A stretch of DNA of 62,770 nucleotides, taken from Thermoplasmata archaeon. Lineage in GTDB: Archaea; Thermoplasmatota; Thermoplasmata; UBA184. The notes under the pieces were generated by a model. That model saw nothing but the letters and a program-made list of their open reading frames with translations, searched no databases and had not been told where the DNA came from. The stretch lies in the NCBI GenBank assembly GCA_021826525.1, contig JAKAZU010000003.1, positions 1 through 62,770 on the forward strand, in the 5' to 3' direction. The position numbers were made by a program, and so were the translations under genes. Shown here in pieces: positions 1 to 8,568 of this stretch. How positions within the stretch are numbered: the stretch's first letter is position 1; every line of letters begins with the position of its first letter.

Positions 1-44
1 CCCACATCGAGATCGTGCTCGCCGAGGAGAAGGAAGAACAGTGA
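1..44 (+). CDS. rpl22: Ribosomal protein uL22, C-terminal end (partial)
   Basis: Only the last 13 codons are inside the window (HIEIVLAEEKEEQ, then TGA at 42-44). The acidic HI-x-IV end, sitting directly before rps3, matches the C-terminus of archaeal L22 in the S10 cluster. The stop overlaps the GTG start of rps3 (GTGA). The assignment rests on position plus this short tail, so it is good but not independent. Confidence 0.75.
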   Translation, partial: HIEIVLAEEKEEQ

Positions 45-739
45 GCGCCGAGCGCAAGGTCATCCAAGAAGCAACCCGACGCGTCCTGTTGAAGGACTTT
101 CTCGTACGCGAGAGCGCCCGTGCCGGGTTCGGGGGCCTCGACATCCAACGCACGCCGATGGGGACTCGGGTCACGCTGATCTGCGAGCGCCCGGGCATCC
201 TGATCGGACGCCGCGGCGAGATCATCAAGCGTCTCACCGACGACATCCAGCACCGGTTCCAGCTCGACAACCCCCAGATCGAGGTGAAGGAGGAACGCCA
301 ACCGTCGTTGAACGCCCAGCTGATGGCGGAGAAGCTCGCGAGCACGCTCGAGCGCGGCTGGCACTTCCGCCGGGCCGGGCACTCGACCGTTCGCCGCATC
401 ATGGAGAGCGGCGCGCGCGGTTGCCAGGTCATCCTCTCGGGGAAGCTGACCGGCGAACGCCACCGAACGGAGCGGTTCAAGGCGGGGACGATCAAGTACT
501 GCGGAGACGGTGTCCGGCTGTTCATCGAGAAGGGATTCTACCAGGCTCGGCTCAAGCCCGGGGTCATCGGCGTCAACGTCTGGATCATGCGGCCGTCCGC
601 CAAGCTGCCGGACGAGATCAAGGTCAAGGGCGTTAGCGAGCACCGCCCGGCCCCCGTGGAGATCATTCCCCCGATCGAAGGGGACGAGGCGGTGGTGCCG
701 ATCATCGATATCCCCGCGGCGGAGGAGCCGCCCCCATGA
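41..739 (+). CDS. rps3: Small ribosomal subunit protein uS3
   Basis: This 232-residue protein of the small-subunit head helps form the mRNA entry site. A type-2 KH domain (GILIGRRGEIIKRL region, about residues 50-105) is followed by the S3 C-terminal domain (GARGCQVILSGKLTGERH region). The start is GTG at 41, overlapping the uL22 stop by GTGA, and the end overlaps rpl29 by ATGA, so the genes are translationally coupled. A proline-rich acidic tail of about 30 residues (ends AAEEPPP) follows the conserved fold. Order uL22-uS3-uL29 is the standard archaeal one. Confidence 0.97.
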   Translation: MSAERKVIQEATRRVLLKDFLVRESARAGFGGLDIQRTPMGTRVTLICERPGILIGRRGEIIKRLTDDIQHRFQLDNPQIEVKEERQPSLNAQLMAEKLASTLERGWHFRRAGHSTVRRIMESGARGCQVILSGKLTGERHRTERFKAGTIKYCGDGVRLFIEKGFYQARLKPGVIGVNVWIMRPSAKLPDEIKVKGVSEHRPAPVEIIPPIEGDEAVVPIIDIPAAEEPPP

Positions 740-966
740 CGCTCCTGAGGATGAAGGAACTCCGCGAGTTGAGCGACGATGACCTCCGGCGCAAGATCGC
801 CGAGGCGGAGGGGGACCTCCTTCGGGAACGCGGCGTCGCCGCGATGGGCGGCGCACCGCCGAGCCCGGGCCGAATGCGGGCCCTGCGCACGAACGTCGCG
901 CGAGCGCTGACGGTCCTCAACGAGCGCGAGCGGGCCTTGCGGCGGGGTCCATCGCCCGGCCCCTAG
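736..966 (+). CDS. rpl29: Large ribosomal subunit protein uL29
   Basis: This 76-residue two-helix protein sits near the exit-tunnel opening. The sequence starts LLRMKELRELSDDDLRRKIAE, the usual uL29 first helix, and the second helix ends in an arginine-rich segment (NERERALRR). A glycine/proline insertion (MGGAPPSPGR) lies between the helices. It overlaps rps3 by 4 nt. In many archaea a SUI1 gene (yciH) follows; here the next gene is the RNase P protein, so SUI1 is missing from this place. Confidence 0.93.
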   Translation: MTLLRMKELRELSDDDLRRKIAEAEGDLLRERGVAAMGGAPPSPGRMRALRTNVARALTVLNERERALRRGPSPGP

Positions 967-985
967 GTGGGACCCGGCGCGAGAG

Positions 986-1318
986 ATGCGGAGACGGACG
1001 GTGTCGGATATTCGCGCGCTGCCGCCCGAATTGCGAGAGGCGCTCGCCGGCGAGCTCATCGGCGCGGGGATCGAGATCGCCCGGGCTCCCTCGCTCGGCT
1101 CCCGTCGCCTCGAGGGCACCATTGTGGATGAGACCCAGGGAATGTTCCGGATCCGCTGCCGGCCGGACGACCGAACCATCTGGGTCGCCAAGGCCGGGCT
1201 CGAAGGGACGCTGCTCCTCGAGGACCGCGAGTTACCGTTAAGAGGGGATGTTCTTCGCATCCGTCCTCAGGACCGAACCAAGCGGTTGCTCCAGGCCGGT
1301 CCCAAGAGGGTACGATGA
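986..1318 (+). CDS. rnp1: RNase P protein component 1 (Rpp29/Pop4 family)
   Basis: This 110-residue protein subunit of archaeal RNase P helps the catalytic RNA remove 5-prime leaders from pre-tRNAs. The diagnostic segments are ELIGAGIEIARAPS followed by GTIVDETQGMFRI, the Sm-like barrel of the family. Its place between rpl29 and rps17 is the conserved archaeal position. The end overlaps rps17 by ATGA. ATG at 986 is used; an in-frame GTG eight codons later is less likely because residues before it fit the family helix. Confidence 0.93.
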   Translation: MRRRTVSDIRALPPELREALAGELIGAGIEIARAPSLGSRRLEGTIVDETQGMFRIRCRPDDRTIWVAKAGLEGTLLLEDRELPLRGDVLRIRPQDRTKRLLQAGPKRVR

Positions 1319-1737
1319 GCGCTTCTGGACCATCGCGACGCGCCCGGGACATCGGTCTCGATGTCCGCGCCCCGCGCGCGAGCTGCGACGACCGACACTG
1401 TCCGTTCCATGGACGTCTGCCCGTCCGCGGACAAGTGATCGAGGGGACCGTCGTCTCGATCGCGATGCAGCATACGGCCGTCGTGGAGCGTACCCTTCTC
1501 ACCTACGTGCCGAAGTTCGAACGCTATGAGAAACGTCGGCGTCGGTACCTCGCCCACGCCCCGCCGTGCCTCGCCGTGCCTACCGGACACCGGGTCCGCA
1601 TCGCGGAAACCCGACCTCTTTCGAAGCTGGTCACGTTCTGCATCGTCGAGGACCTCGGCGAAGCGGCTCACCGCACGCTCGGCGAGGAGGCCCCGCCCCT
1701 CCCCGAGGCGGCTCCCCTGAAAACGGAGGCGGCATGA
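1315..1737 (+). CDS. rps17: Small ribosomal subunit protein uS17
   Basis: A 140-residue protein with the archaeal/eukaryotic S17 N-terminus: [15 protein letters not shown] then [11 protein letters not shown], and an OB-fold core including [16 protein letters not shown] and [14 protein letters not shown]. It binds 16S rRNA in the body of the small subunit. A roughly 20-residue alanine/proline/glutamate tail ([17 protein letters not shown]) extends past the usual end. Coupled by 4-nt overlaps to rnp1 and rpl14. Confidence 0.95.
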   Translation: MSASGPSRRARDIGLDVRAPRASCDDRHCPFHGRLPVRGQVIEGTVVSIAMQHTAVVERTLLTYVPKFERYEKRRRRYLAHAPPCLAVPTGHRVRIAETRPLSKLVTFCIVEDLGEAAHRTLGEEAPPLPEAAPLKTEAA

Positions 1738-2132
1738 AGGGCCTCGCCGGTCGCCGCAGTCGAGGGCTGCCGAAGGGGGCCCGGCTCGAGTGTGTCGACA
1801 ACACCGGCGCCAAGGTCGTGGAGATCATCGCTGTGCGTAACTGGCACGGCACCCACCGCCGCTACCCTCGCGCCGGCATCGCCGACCTCGTGATCGTCTC
1901 GGTGAAGAAAGGCACTCCCGAGATGCGCCGACAGGTGCTGCACGCGGTCATCGTCCGCAGCCGCGCACCGGTCCATCGACCGGACGGAACCCGCCTCGAG
2001 TTCGAGGACAACGCCGCGGTGATCACGACGGAGACCGGTGAGATCAAAGGCTCCCAGATCAAGGGGCCGGTGGCGAAAGAAGCGGCCGAGCGCTGGCCCC
2101 GGATCGCGGCGGCCTCGTCGATCATTCTGTAA
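1734..2132 (+). CDS. rpl14: Large ribosomal subunit protein uL14
   Basis: This 132-residue protein belongs to the intersubunit face near the factor-binding site. Family hallmarks are [17 protein letters not shown] near the N-terminus and [20 protein letters not shown] plus [15 protein letters not shown] at the C-terminus. The ATG at 1734 overlaps the rps17 stop (ATGA) and gives the family length exactly; the reading frame stays open further upstream but that is not coding. Confidence 0.97.
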   Translation: MKGLAGRRSRGLPKGARLECVDNTGAKVVEIIAVRNWHGTHRRYPRAGIADLVIVSVKKGTPEMRRQVLHAVIVRSRAPVHRPDGTRLEFEDNAAVITTETGEIKGSQIKGPVAKEAAERWPRIAAASSIIL

Positions 2133-2134
2133 CC

Positions 2135-2142
2135 AAGGAGGT
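2135..2142 (+). promoter_or_regulatory. Strong Shine-Dalgarno before rpl24
   Basis: The sequence AAGGAGGT lies 5 nt before the ATG of rpl24, the strongest ribosome-binding site in the cluster. It stands out because most neighbours rely on stop-start overlap. rpl24 does not overlap rpl14 (15-nt gap), which explains the need for it. Confidence 0.75.
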
Positions 2143-2147
2143 GGGCG

Positions 2148-2795
2148 ATGTCCGGTATCTCTCCCAGTTCCTCGCGCCGACAACGCAAGGCGCTGTACAA
2201 CGCCCACACCGCGAAGCGGCGCCGGCTCATGTCGGTCCCCCTTTCGAAGGACTTGCGCGCTCGGTTCCACCGTCGCGCGCTGCCGCTCCGCAAGGGCGAC
2301 ACGGTCCGCATCCTCAAGGGAAGCTACGAGGGGCGGGAGGAACGCGTCGCGAAGGTCGATCGCCGAGCTCTCGCCGTCACCCTGGACAACGTTACGAGCA
2401 AGACGGGGGAGTCGAAGCAGACCCCGCTCCCCGTGCGCACGGGGAGCCTCGTGCTCGTCCACCTGAACCTGGCCGATCCCTGGCGTCGGCGCCGGCTCAA
2501 CGTCACCGAGGCCGAACTGACGCCCGAAGAGCTGGGGGTCCCGCCGACGCCCGAGGAGACCGAAGCTCCCGCGCCGGCGACGCCGGCTCTTCCCCCGACC
2601 ACGCCCGAAGCAGTGGAGACCGCACCAACCCCGAAGGACGAGCCTACCCTCGAGGACCTCCTGAAGGACGAGGAGGAGGACGACGACGAGGAAGAGGAGG
2701 AGGACGACGAAGAGGACGAACCGCCGGCACCCCCGAAAGCCTCCGTGCCGACGAAGAAGGGCCGGAAGAGCCTGCCCTCGGGAGATCGCACATGA
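2148..2795 (+). CDS. rpl24: Large ribosomal subunit protein uL24 with acidic tail
   Basis: Residues 1-120 are archaeal uL24: RRQRKALYNAHTAKRRRLMS, then the KOW motif LRKGDTVRILKGSYEGREERV and the L26e-like SKQTPLPVRTGSLVLVHLNL segment. The remaining 95 residues form a low-complexity tail: proline/alanine/threonine, then an almost unbroken run of about 20 Asp/Glu (nt 2652-2725), then a basic end. Typical archaeal uL24 is about 120-150 residues, so the 215-residue length is odd. Overlaps rps4e by ATGA. Confidence 0.95.
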   Translation: MSGISPSSSRRQRKALYNAHTAKRRRLMSVPLSKDLRARFHRRALPLRKGDTVRILKGSYEGREERVAKVDRRALAVTLDNVTSKTGESKQTPLPVRTGSLVLVHLNLADPWRRRRLNVTEAELTPEELGVPPTPEETEAPAPATPALPPTTPEAVETAPTPKDEPTLEDLLKDEEEDDDEEEEEDDEEDEPPAPPKASVPTKKGRKSLPSGDRT

Positions 2796-3508
2796 CCCGT
2801 CGAATGAAGCGGCGCGCAGCCCCGCGGAGCTGGACGGTCCCCCGCAAGGGAACGAAGTGGATCCGCCGGCCGTCTCCCGGCCCTCATCCTCAGGAGGACT
2901 CGATCCCTCTCGTCCTCGTGCTGCGCGACGTGCAGCACATGGTGCGGAATGCGCGCGAGGCACGCATCTTGGCGCGGAACGGATCCGTACTGGTCGACGG
3001 TAAGGTCGTCCATGACCTCGCGCGCGGCCTGGGCCTAATGGATACGCTCAGTCTCGGTGCCCCGCTCAATGCGCACTACCGCGTGGTCAAGGACCGGCAC
3101 AACCGCCTGCAGCTCGTATCGATCTCCGGCGATGAAGCGGGCGTCAAGCTCGCGCGCGTCCGATTCAAGCACTCCGTACCGAGCGGACAGGTCGAGGTGA
3201 CACTCCACGACGGGCGCAACCTCCTCGTGCCGGCGAACTCGCCCTACCGGGTCGGAGATACCCTCAAGCTCGAGGTCCCGGCCCAGAAGGTCGTCAAGCA
3301 CGTGCCGCTCGCCCCGGGCCAGCTCGCCTACGTGAGCGGGGGAACGCACGTCGGCGAGATGGGGCATGTCGAGCGGGTCGAAATCCGCAACTCTTCACAG
3401 CCGAATCTCGTCCACTTCAAGGAAGGGTTCTCGACCGTGAAGGATCATGTGTTCGTGGTCGGCGAGACGACGCCGCTCGTGACGCTCCAGGAGGCATTGA
3501 GCCGATGA
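2792..3508 (+). CDS. rps4e: Small ribosomal subunit protein eS4
   Basis: A 238-residue protein with the archaeal/eukaryotic eS4 layout: RS4N segment, S4 RNA-binding domain (REARILARNGSVLVDGKVVHD), central eS4 domain (RYRVVKDRHNR-like) and C-terminal KOW region (VSGGTHVGEMGHVERVEI). The family usually begins M-x-x-H/R-x-KR before the PRSW motif, seen here as KRRAAPRSW. ATG at 2792 overlaps the rpl24 stop; a second in-frame ATG at 2804 is a possible alternative. It overlaps rpl5 by ATGA. Confidence 0.96.
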   Translation: MTRRMKRRAAPRSWTVPRKGTKWIRRPSPGPHPQEDSIPLVLVLRDVQHMVRNAREARILARNGSVLVDGKVVHDLARGLGLMDTLSLGAPLNAHYRVVKDRHNRLQLVSISGDEAGVKLARVRFKHSVPSGQVEVTLHDGRNLLVPANSPYRVGDTLKLEVPAQKVVKHVPLAPGQLAYVSGGTHVGEMGHVERVEIRNSSQPNLVHFKEGFSTVKDHVFVVGETTPLVTLQEALSR

Positions 3509-4068
3509 GCGCCCCTGCCTCCGGGGTCGCCCCAACGGCGGCGGCCTCTCCTTCCCACGGAAATCCGCTGCGCGCGCTCAAGGTCATCAAGGTCGTGGTG
3601 AACGCCGGCGTCGGCGAATCGGGCGAAGCGCGCACGAAGGCCGAGAAGGTCCTCCAGATGGTGACGCATCAGAAACCGGTCGCGACCCGGGCTCATTCCA
3701 CGAACCGGGACTTCGGCATCCGTGAGGGCCAGGAGATCGGGGCGAAGACGACGCTCCGCGGTCCGGGCGCGGTCGAGTTCCTGGAACACGCGTTCGAAGC
3801 GCGGGACCGGCAGCTCGACCCGAACTCGATCGACCGGTTTGGCAACTTCTCCTTCGGTATCGCGGACTACACGGACTTTACCGGCATGAAGTACGATCCT
3901 CAGATCGGGATCCACGGCATGGACATCGCGGTCGAGATCGGCCGCTCGGGTTGGCGCGTGCGCGACCGGCGCACGCGGAGCGCTCCCATCCCGCGACGCC
4001 TGAGGTCGACCCGGGAGGAGACGCGTCGCTTCCTCGAGGAACGGTTCAAGGTCACGTTCGTGGAGTGA
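3505..4068 (+). CDS. rpl5: Large ribosomal subunit protein uL5
   Basis: This 187-residue protein contacts 5S rRNA and the P-site tRNA. Motifs include [41 protein letters not shown] and [19 protein letters not shown]. The first 20 residues are an alanine/serine/proline extension before the conserved [14 protein letters not shown]. Starts in an ATGA overlap with rps4e; 8 nt separate it from rps14. Confidence 0.96.
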   Translation: MSAPASGVAPTAAASPSHGNPLRALKVIKVVVNAGVGESGEARTKAEKVLQMVTHQKPVATRAHSTNRDFGIREGQEIGAKTTLRGPGAVEFLEHAFEARDRQLDPNSIDRFGNFSFGIADYTDFTGMKYDPQIGIHGMDIAVEIGRSGWRVRDRRTRSAPIPRRLRSTREETRRFLEERFKVTFVE

Positions 4069-4076
4069 GAATATCG

Positions 4077-4223
4077 ATGAAACCGAAGAAGCGCTTTGGG
4101 CGGAAGGAGGGCTGCTTGCGCTGCGACCGCAAGCGGGGGATCGTCCGGCGCTACGGGTTGCACGTGTGCCGCCAGTGCTTCCGCGAGGTCGCCACCGACC
4201 TCGGGTTCCGCAAGTATCAGTAG
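4077..4223 (+). CDS. rps14: Small ribosomal subunit protein uS14, zinc type
   Basis: A 48-residue, zinc-binding S14 starting [15 protein letters not shown]. Two CxxC pairs (CLRC and CRQC) hold the zinc, and the end LGFRKYQ is typical. The frame is open upstream, but ATG at 4077, 8 nt after the uL5 stop, gives the expected family length. It lies between rpl5 and rps8 as in almost all archaea. Confidence 0.95.
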   Translation: MKPKKRFGRKEGCLRCDRKRGIVRRYGLHVCRQCFREVATDLGFRKYQ

Positions 4224-4236
4224 GGGAGGGTTCACG

Positions 4237-4626
4237 ATGCCTCAAGATTTGCTCAACGACGCACTCGTCTCGCTTCGCCATTCCGACCGGGGCGGGAAGG
4301 CGGGCGTATCGATCGAGCCCACGTCCAAGCTCATCGGAGAGGTGCTCCGGATCTTCCGAGAGCACCAGTACATCACGGACTTCACGTTCGTCGAAAATGG
4401 GAAGGGTGGCCGCTACGATGTCACGCTCTCGCGCCGCATCAACCACTGCGGCGTGATCAAGCCCCGTATCTCCGTCGCCTTCCGCGACCTCGAGCGGTAC
4501 GAGTCCCGTTACCTGCCCGCCCAGGACTTCGGGCTGCTCGTCGTCAGCACGCACCGCGGAATCGTGACCCAGCAAGAGGCACGGGAACAGAAGATCGGTG
4601 GGAGGCTGCTCGCGTATGTCTACTGA
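4237..4626 (+). CDS. rps8: Small ribosomal subunit protein uS8
   Basis: A 129-residue protein binding the central domain of 16S rRNA. Signature segments are DLLNDALVSLRHSDRGGK, LIGEVLRIFREHQYI and the C-terminal VVSTHRGIVTQQEAREQKIGG motif. A GGGAGG element lies about 8 nt before the ATG. The gene end overlaps the rpl6 start by 11 nt, longer than the 4-nt overlaps elsewhere in the cluster. Confidence 0.96.
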   Translation: MPQDLLNDALVSLRHSDRGGKAGVSIEPTSKLIGEVLRIFREHQYITDFTFVENGKGGRYDVTLSRRINHCGVIKPRISVAFRDLERYESRYLPAQDFGLLVVSTHRGIVTQQEAREQKIGGRLLAYVY

Positions 4627-5173
4627 GGAGAGCGTCGTCTCGATCCCGATCCCGCCCAAGGTCAAGATCCGGCTCGAGGGGCGGATGCTGGTCGGAGAGG
4701 GCCCACTGGGCACCGTTGCGCGCCCGTTCCCGAAGGACGCGATCAACTTGGCGGCCTCCGCGAACTCGGTCACGCTCACGTTGCGCCTCCCCCCTCACCG
4801 ACGCGAGTCGAAGGCGCTCCTGCGCACCTGGGTGGCCCACGTGAACAACATCGCGGGTGGCGTGAGCCGCGGGGTCGAGGCCCGCATGAAGATCGTCGCC
4901 GCCCACTTCCCGATGAAGGTCGCCGCGAAGGGCTCCGAGCTCGTGATCGAGAACTTCCTCGGCGAAAAGCACCCGCGCTCGGCCCCGCTGCTCCCGGGCA
5001 CGAAGGCGACCGTCGAGGGGGAGTTCGTTCTCCTCGCGGGCAACGACGTCGAGCAGGTCGGCCAGAGTGCGGCGAACATCGAGCGCGCCACGCACATCCG
5101 TGACTACGATCCCCGCGTCTTCCAGGACGGAATCTACCTGATCGAGTCGGCCCACCTGAAGGAGGCCAGCTGA
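4616..5173 (+). CDS. rpl6: Large ribosomal subunit protein uL6
   Basis: A 185-residue protein at the base of the stalk near the sarcin-ricin loop. It has two tandem L6 folds: KVKIRLEGRMLVGEGPLGTV in the first and KGSELVIENFLGEKHPR in the second, ending with archaeal-type TRIRDYDPRVFQDGIYLIE-like text. ATG at 4616 lies inside the end of rps8. The stop TGA shares one base with the rpl32e ATG (TGATG). Confidence 0.96.
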   Translation: MSTEESVVSIPIPPKVKIRLEGRMLVGEGPLGTVARPFPKDAINLAASANSVTLTLRLPPHRRESKALLRTWVAHVNNIAGGVSRGVEARMKIVAAHFPMKVAAKGSELVIENFLGEKHPRSAPLLPGTKATVEGEFVLLAGNDVEQVGQSAANIERATHIRDYDPRVFQDGIYLIESAHLKEAS

Positions 5174-5754
5174 TGGCGGACGAGACCGCGAAGGAGCCCA
5201 CGACCGGGAGCCCTCCCCCCGCGGCGGAGACCGCCCCCGTCCCGGCGCCGAAGCGCCGGCGCTCGGTGAAGGCGGCCAAGCCGTCCGAACCGGCGTCCCC
5301 CGAGGTCGTGACCGCGAAGGAGCTACGCGCGCCCAAGCGCGCCGCGCTCGACCCGGCGACCGCGCGGGCGCTCCTCCTGCGACGCGAGGCCGATCGGCAC
5401 CGGCCGCTCTTCGTGCGCCAGGCTGCGCACCGCTACGCGCGCATCGGTCGCGAGGAGTCCTGGCGGCGGCCGCGGGGCCTTCAGTCGAAGCAGCGTCGCC
5501 ATTACGGGTACCGTTCCGTGGTCGTCCGCATCGGCTATCGATCTCCGGCCCGCGCCCGGGGACTCGTGCCGAGCGGGTTCCGACCCGTGATCGTTCGCAC
5601 GCCCCAGGAGCTCGCACGGATCGACGCCCAGAAGGAAGCGGTGATCATCGCCCGCACCGTCGGTACGCGACGCCGACTCGCGCTCGAGGAAGCGGCGCGC
5701 CGGCTCGGACTTCATCTGCTCAACCCGATCGCGACGCCCGAGTCGGAGGAGTGA
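5173..5754 (+). CDS. rpl32e: Large ribosomal subunit protein eL32
   Basis: The conserved eL32 domain is the central region, about residues 75-155: RPLFVRQAAHRYARI, SWRRPRGLQSKQRRHYGY and IGYRSPARARGLVPSGF. It is found only in archaea and eukaryotes. The first 70 residues are a lysine/proline/alanine-rich extension, and a helical C-terminus follows. At 193 residues it is longer than the minimal archaeal form of about 130. Starts in a one-base overlap with rpl6. Confidence 0.95.
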   Translation: MADETAKEPTTGSPPPAAETAPVPAPKRRRSVKAAKPSEPASPEVVTAKELRAPKRAALDPATARALLLRREADRHRPLFVRQAAHRYARIGREESWRRPRGLQSKQRRHYGYRSVVVRIGYRSPARARGLVPSGFRPVIVRTPQELARIDAQKEAVIIARTVGTRRRLALEEAARRLGLHLLNPIATPESEE

Positions 5755-6224
5755 GCCCGATGCCGGATCTCTCCAACCAACGCCGCCTGGCGTCCCTGAT
5801 CTTGAAGTGCGGCGAGAACCGGGTCTGGATCGACGGCCAGCGTCAGGACGAGATCGTCGACGCCGTCACTCGCCAGGATATCCGCACGCTGATCAAGAGC
5901 GGCGCGATCCGGCGACGGAGCATCCTAGGAACGAGTCGCGTGCGCGCGCGTCGGCACGCCGCCGAGGTCGCGAAGGGCCGCCACGCGGGGCCCGGTTCCC
6001 GGCGAGGCACTCCGGCCAGCCGCGTCAGCGGGAAATCGCGCTGGATGCACCGTATCCGCGCGCAGCGCGAACTCCTGCGCACCCTGCGCGACGAAGGGAA
6101 AATCCCGCCCGGCGCGTACCGACGCTTTTACCGCCAAGCGAAGGGAGGCATGTTCCGCAGCCGGGCTCACCTCTTGCTGAACCTCCGGCTCGCCGGTGTC
6201 CTGCCGGCGGGGAGCCCCCCATGA
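5751..6224 (+). CDS. rpl19e: Large ribosomal subunit protein eL19
   Basis: A 157-residue basic helical protein: [33 protein letters not shown] and the long arginine-rich helix with [16 protein letters not shown]. Two starts are possible: GTG at 5751 (GTGA overlap with rpl32e) or ATG at 5760, which begins PDLSNQRRL and resembles the family N-terminus more. Specific to archaea and eukaryotes. Overlaps rpl18 by ATGA. Confidence 0.95.
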   Translation: MSPMPDLSNQRRLASLILKCGENRVWIDGQRQDEIVDAVTRQDIRTLIKSGAIRRRSILGTSRVRARRHAAEVAKGRHAGPGSRRGTPASRVSGKSRWMHRIRAQRELLRTLRDEGKIPPGAYRRFYRQAKGGMFRSRAHLLLNLRLAGVLPAGSPP

Positions 6225-6745
6225 GCATCGGCCCGCGCTACCGTGTACCGTTCCGTCGCCGGCGGGAGGGCCGTACGGACTATCGCGTGCGCCTGAAGCT
6301 CTTGAAGGGCGGCACGACCCGGGCGGTCGTGCGGTTTTCCCACCACCGTGTGGAGGTCGCGCTTGTCGATTATGCCGCCGAAGGCGACCGGGTGGTCGCC
6401 CAGGCCACGAGCTCCGAACTCGCGCGCCTCGGGTTCCCGCCCACGAGCGGAGCGTCGACCCCGGCGGCCTATCTGACGGGTTATCTTGCGGGCCTTCGCG
6501 CGAAGTCCCAAGGGAGCTCCGAGGCAATCCTCGACCTGGGCCTGCGTCGCCCCACTCCCGGGGGACGGGCGCTGGCATCGCTCAAGGGCTTGTTGGATGC
6601 CGGGATCGAAATCCCCCACGGGGAGACGAGATTCCCCGAGGCGGACCGGTTGAACGGCACGCATCTTCCCCAGCATCTCCCAGAACCTATCGAAATCTAC
6701 AAGGGCAAGCTCCCGACGATCGTCGCCCGGGAGGGCAAGAAGTGA
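6221..6745 (+). CDS. rpl18: Large ribosomal subunit protein uL18
   Basis: A 174-residue 5S rRNA-binding protein with the archaeal N-terminus [21 protein letters not shown], then [20 protein letters not shown] and the central [14 protein letters not shown] and [13 protein letters not shown] segments. ATG at 6221 overlaps the eL19 stop. The reading frame is open further upstream, but the family begins at this residue. The end overlaps the GTG start of rps5. Confidence 0.96.
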   Translation: MSIGPRYRVPFRRRREGRTDYRVRLKLLKGGTTRAVVRFSHHRVEVALVDYAAEGDRVVAQATSSELARLGFPPTSGASTPAAYLTGYLAGLRAKSQGSSEAILDLGLRRPTPGGRALASLKGLLDAGIEIPHGETRFPEADRLNGTHLPQHLPEPIEIYKGKLPTIVAREGKK

Positions 6746-7632
6746 CCGCGGCCGCCCTGCCCAGCGCACCTTCCTCCGCGACGGGGGGCCGGCCCTCCCA
6801 GCCGGCACCGCCGCCCTGGATCCCGAAGACCGAGCTCGGCCGGCGCGTGGCCGCGGGCGAGCTCACCACGATAGGCGAGGTCCTGGCGACCGGTCTTCCG
6901 CTCCGCGAGCCCCAGATCGTCGACAAGCTCCTGCCGGGCCTACACGACGAGGTCCTCGACGTGAACATGGTCCAGCGGATGACCGACTCCGGTCGTCGGT
7001 TCAAGTTCGCGGTGACGGTCGTGGTCGGAAACGGCGACGGGTACGTCGGGCTCGGACGCGCGAAGGGACGGGAAGTCGGACCCACGATCCGGCGCGCCAT
7101 CGATCGCGCCAAGCTCGGAATCGTGGAGATCCTCCGCGGATGCGGGAGCTGGGAGTGCGGCTGCGGACGCTCGCACACTCTGCCGTTCCAGGTGCACGCC
7201 CGATCGGGTTCGGTCGTCGTCACGCTCAAGCCCGCGCCCCGCGGAGTCGGCCTCGCGGTCGGCGATGTGGTCAAACCGATCCTTCGATTCGCCGGCATCA
7301 CCGATGCGTGGGGATACACGGACGGTCACACCAAGACGACCGTCAACTACGCGCAAGCGGCGTACCGTGCGCTCTCGGATCTCTCCCGGCTCAAGGTCCC
7401 CGACGCCGACGCGACGCGCCTGAAGATCGTCCGGGGCGGCACCGGCACGTCGATCCTGCCTCCGAAGGAGGATACTCCGCGTCCGACGCGAGGGGGTCCG
7501 GGCGGCCGCCGGGGCCCGTCCCGCGGTCGCGGGGGACCTCAGGGCCGCGGCGGGCCGGGCGCGCGCGGTGGGGGGCCCGGTCGACGGGGCCCGCCCCCGG
7601 CGGTACCGTCCGGCGGAGGAGGGGGCGGTTAG
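6742..7632 (+). CDS. rps5: Small ribosomal subunit protein uS5 with Gly/Arg-rich tail
   Basis: Residues 25-235 are archaeal uS5: [20 protein letters not shown], the double-stranded RNA-binding-like domain [19 protein letters not shown] and the second domain [20 protein letters not shown] with YTDGHTKTT. The last 60 residues are almost only Gly, Arg and Pro (RGG/RGP repeats), unlike the usual archaeal end. The protein is 296 residues against roughly 210-230. GTG start overlaps rpl18 (GTGA). Confidence 0.95.
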   Translation: MTAAALPSAPSSATGGRPSQPAPPPWIPKTELGRRVAAGELTTIGEVLATGLPLREPQIVDKLLPGLHDEVLDVNMVQRMTDSGRRFKFAVTVVVGNGDGYVGLGRAKGREVGPTIRRAIDRAKLGIVEILRGCGSWECGCGRSHTLPFQVHARSGSVVVTLKPAPRGVGLAVGDVVKPILRFAGITDAWGYTDGHTKTTVNYAQAAYRALSDLSRLKVPDADATRLKIVRGGTGTSILPPKEDTPRPTRGGPGGRRGPSRGRGGPQGRGGPGARGGGPGRRGPPPAVPSGGGGGG

Positions 7633-7635
7633 ATC

Positions 7636-8085
7636 ATGGCGTGGATCGTCATCCGGGTACGCGGAACGCTGCACGCACGCCGCGACATCACCGAGACCCT
7701 GCGCTACCTGCATCTCACGCGCCCGAACCACGCTACCGTGATCCCGGAGTCCCCGGACTATCGCGGGATGCTCTACACGGTCCAGGGCTACGTCACATGG
7801 GGGGAGGCGGACCCCGAGACGGTGAGCTGGCTGTTGAAGGAACGCGGCATCGCAACGGACGGAAGCCGGCTCGCTGCGTCGGAGAACGGACCGGCTCCGC
7901 CGCTGGACGAACTCGCCCGGACCGCGATCACCGATGGCCTCGACTCCGTACCGGGAGTGCGTCCGCTCTTCCGGTTGAAGGCTCCCAAGGGGGGCTGGCG
8001 TTCGACGAAGAAGCCGTTCCGACAGGGCGGAGCGCTCGGCTATCGGGGTCCCACCGTCAACGATCTCGCCCGCCGGATGGGCTAG
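7636..8085 (+). CDS. rpl30: Large ribosomal subunit protein uL30
   Basis: A 149-residue archaeal-length uL30: WIVIRVRGTLHARRDITETLRYLHL is the ferredoxin-like N-terminal core, followed by YRGMLYTVQGYVTWGE and the C-terminal RLKAPKGGWRSTKKPFRQGG segment seen only in archaeal and eukaryotic forms. Starts 4 nt after the rps5 stop. Confidence 0.95.
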   Translation: MAWIVIRVRGTLHARRDITETLRYLHLTRPNHATVIPESPDYRGMLYTVQGYVTWGEADPETVSWLLKERGIATDGSRLAASENGPAPPLDELARTAITDGLDSVPGVRPLFRLKAPKGGWRSTKKPFRQGGALGYRGPTVNDLARRMG

Positions 8086-8097
8086 GGAGAAGAACAC

Positions 8098-8532
8098 ATG
8101 CCGAGTCGCACGCGAAAGTTCCGGGGGCTGCGCACGCACGGCCGCGGCATCAAGGCCGGCCGGGGCGCGGGAAAGCAGGGGGGTCGGGGGAACGCCGGCC
8201 TCCACAAGTACAAGTTCAAGTCGATGCTGATCTACGCCCCCGACCATTTCGGTCGGCATGGGTTCAAGCGGCCCCCCGAGATCGTCGAGCACCCGAAGAC
8301 GCTCAACGTCGGCGATCTCGATAGCTTCGTTCCCATCCTCGAGGCCGCGGGAGCGCTCGAGCGCGACGGGGAGACGTACATCGCGGACCTCGCGAAGGCC
8401 GGCGTCGATCGGCTCCTCGGAAAGGGCTCGGCCGGGCGGGCGTGGAAGGTGTACGTCCTCCACGCTACGAAGCACGCCGCAGAGAAGGTGACCGTGCTTG
8501 CCGAGCGGCCGGCAGCGACCACCCCCCCGTAG
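8098..8532 (+). CDS. rpl15: Large ribosomal subunit protein uL15
   Basis: A 144-residue protein with RKFRGLRTHGRGIKAGRGAG near the N-terminus, GRHGFKRPPEIV in the middle and a C-terminal domain carrying RLLGKGSAGRAWKVYV. It is the last ribosomal protein gene of the spc part and precedes secY as in most archaea. A TATA-like element begins 2 nt past its stop. Confidence 0.94.
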   Translation: MPSRTRKFRGLRTHGRGIKAGRGAGKQGGRGNAGLHKYKFKSMLIYAPDHFGRHGFKRPPEIVEHPKTLNVGDLDSFVPILEAAGALERDGETYIADLAKAGVDRLLGKGSAGRAWKVYVLHATKHAAEKVTVLAERPAATTPP

Positions 8533-8534
8533 GG

Positions 8535-8541
8535 TATATTA
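8535..8541 (+). promoter_or_regulatory. TATA-like element for secY
   Basis: TATATTA lies just after the rpl15 stop, in otherwise GC-rich DNA, centred about 31 nt before the secY ATG. The spacing predicts a leaderless or nearly leaderless secY transcript, separating secY from the ribosomal genes or adding to readthrough. Confidence 0.6.
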
Positions 8542-8568
8542 CGGACCCTTTCGCTGCGAGCGTTCTCG

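Noticed and set aside
1668..2963. Long minus-strand frame (431 codons) across the ribosomal cluster
   Set aside because: Antisense to rpl14, rpl24 and rps4e, all firmly identified. The runs of Ser and Leu only mirror the acidic codons of uL24.
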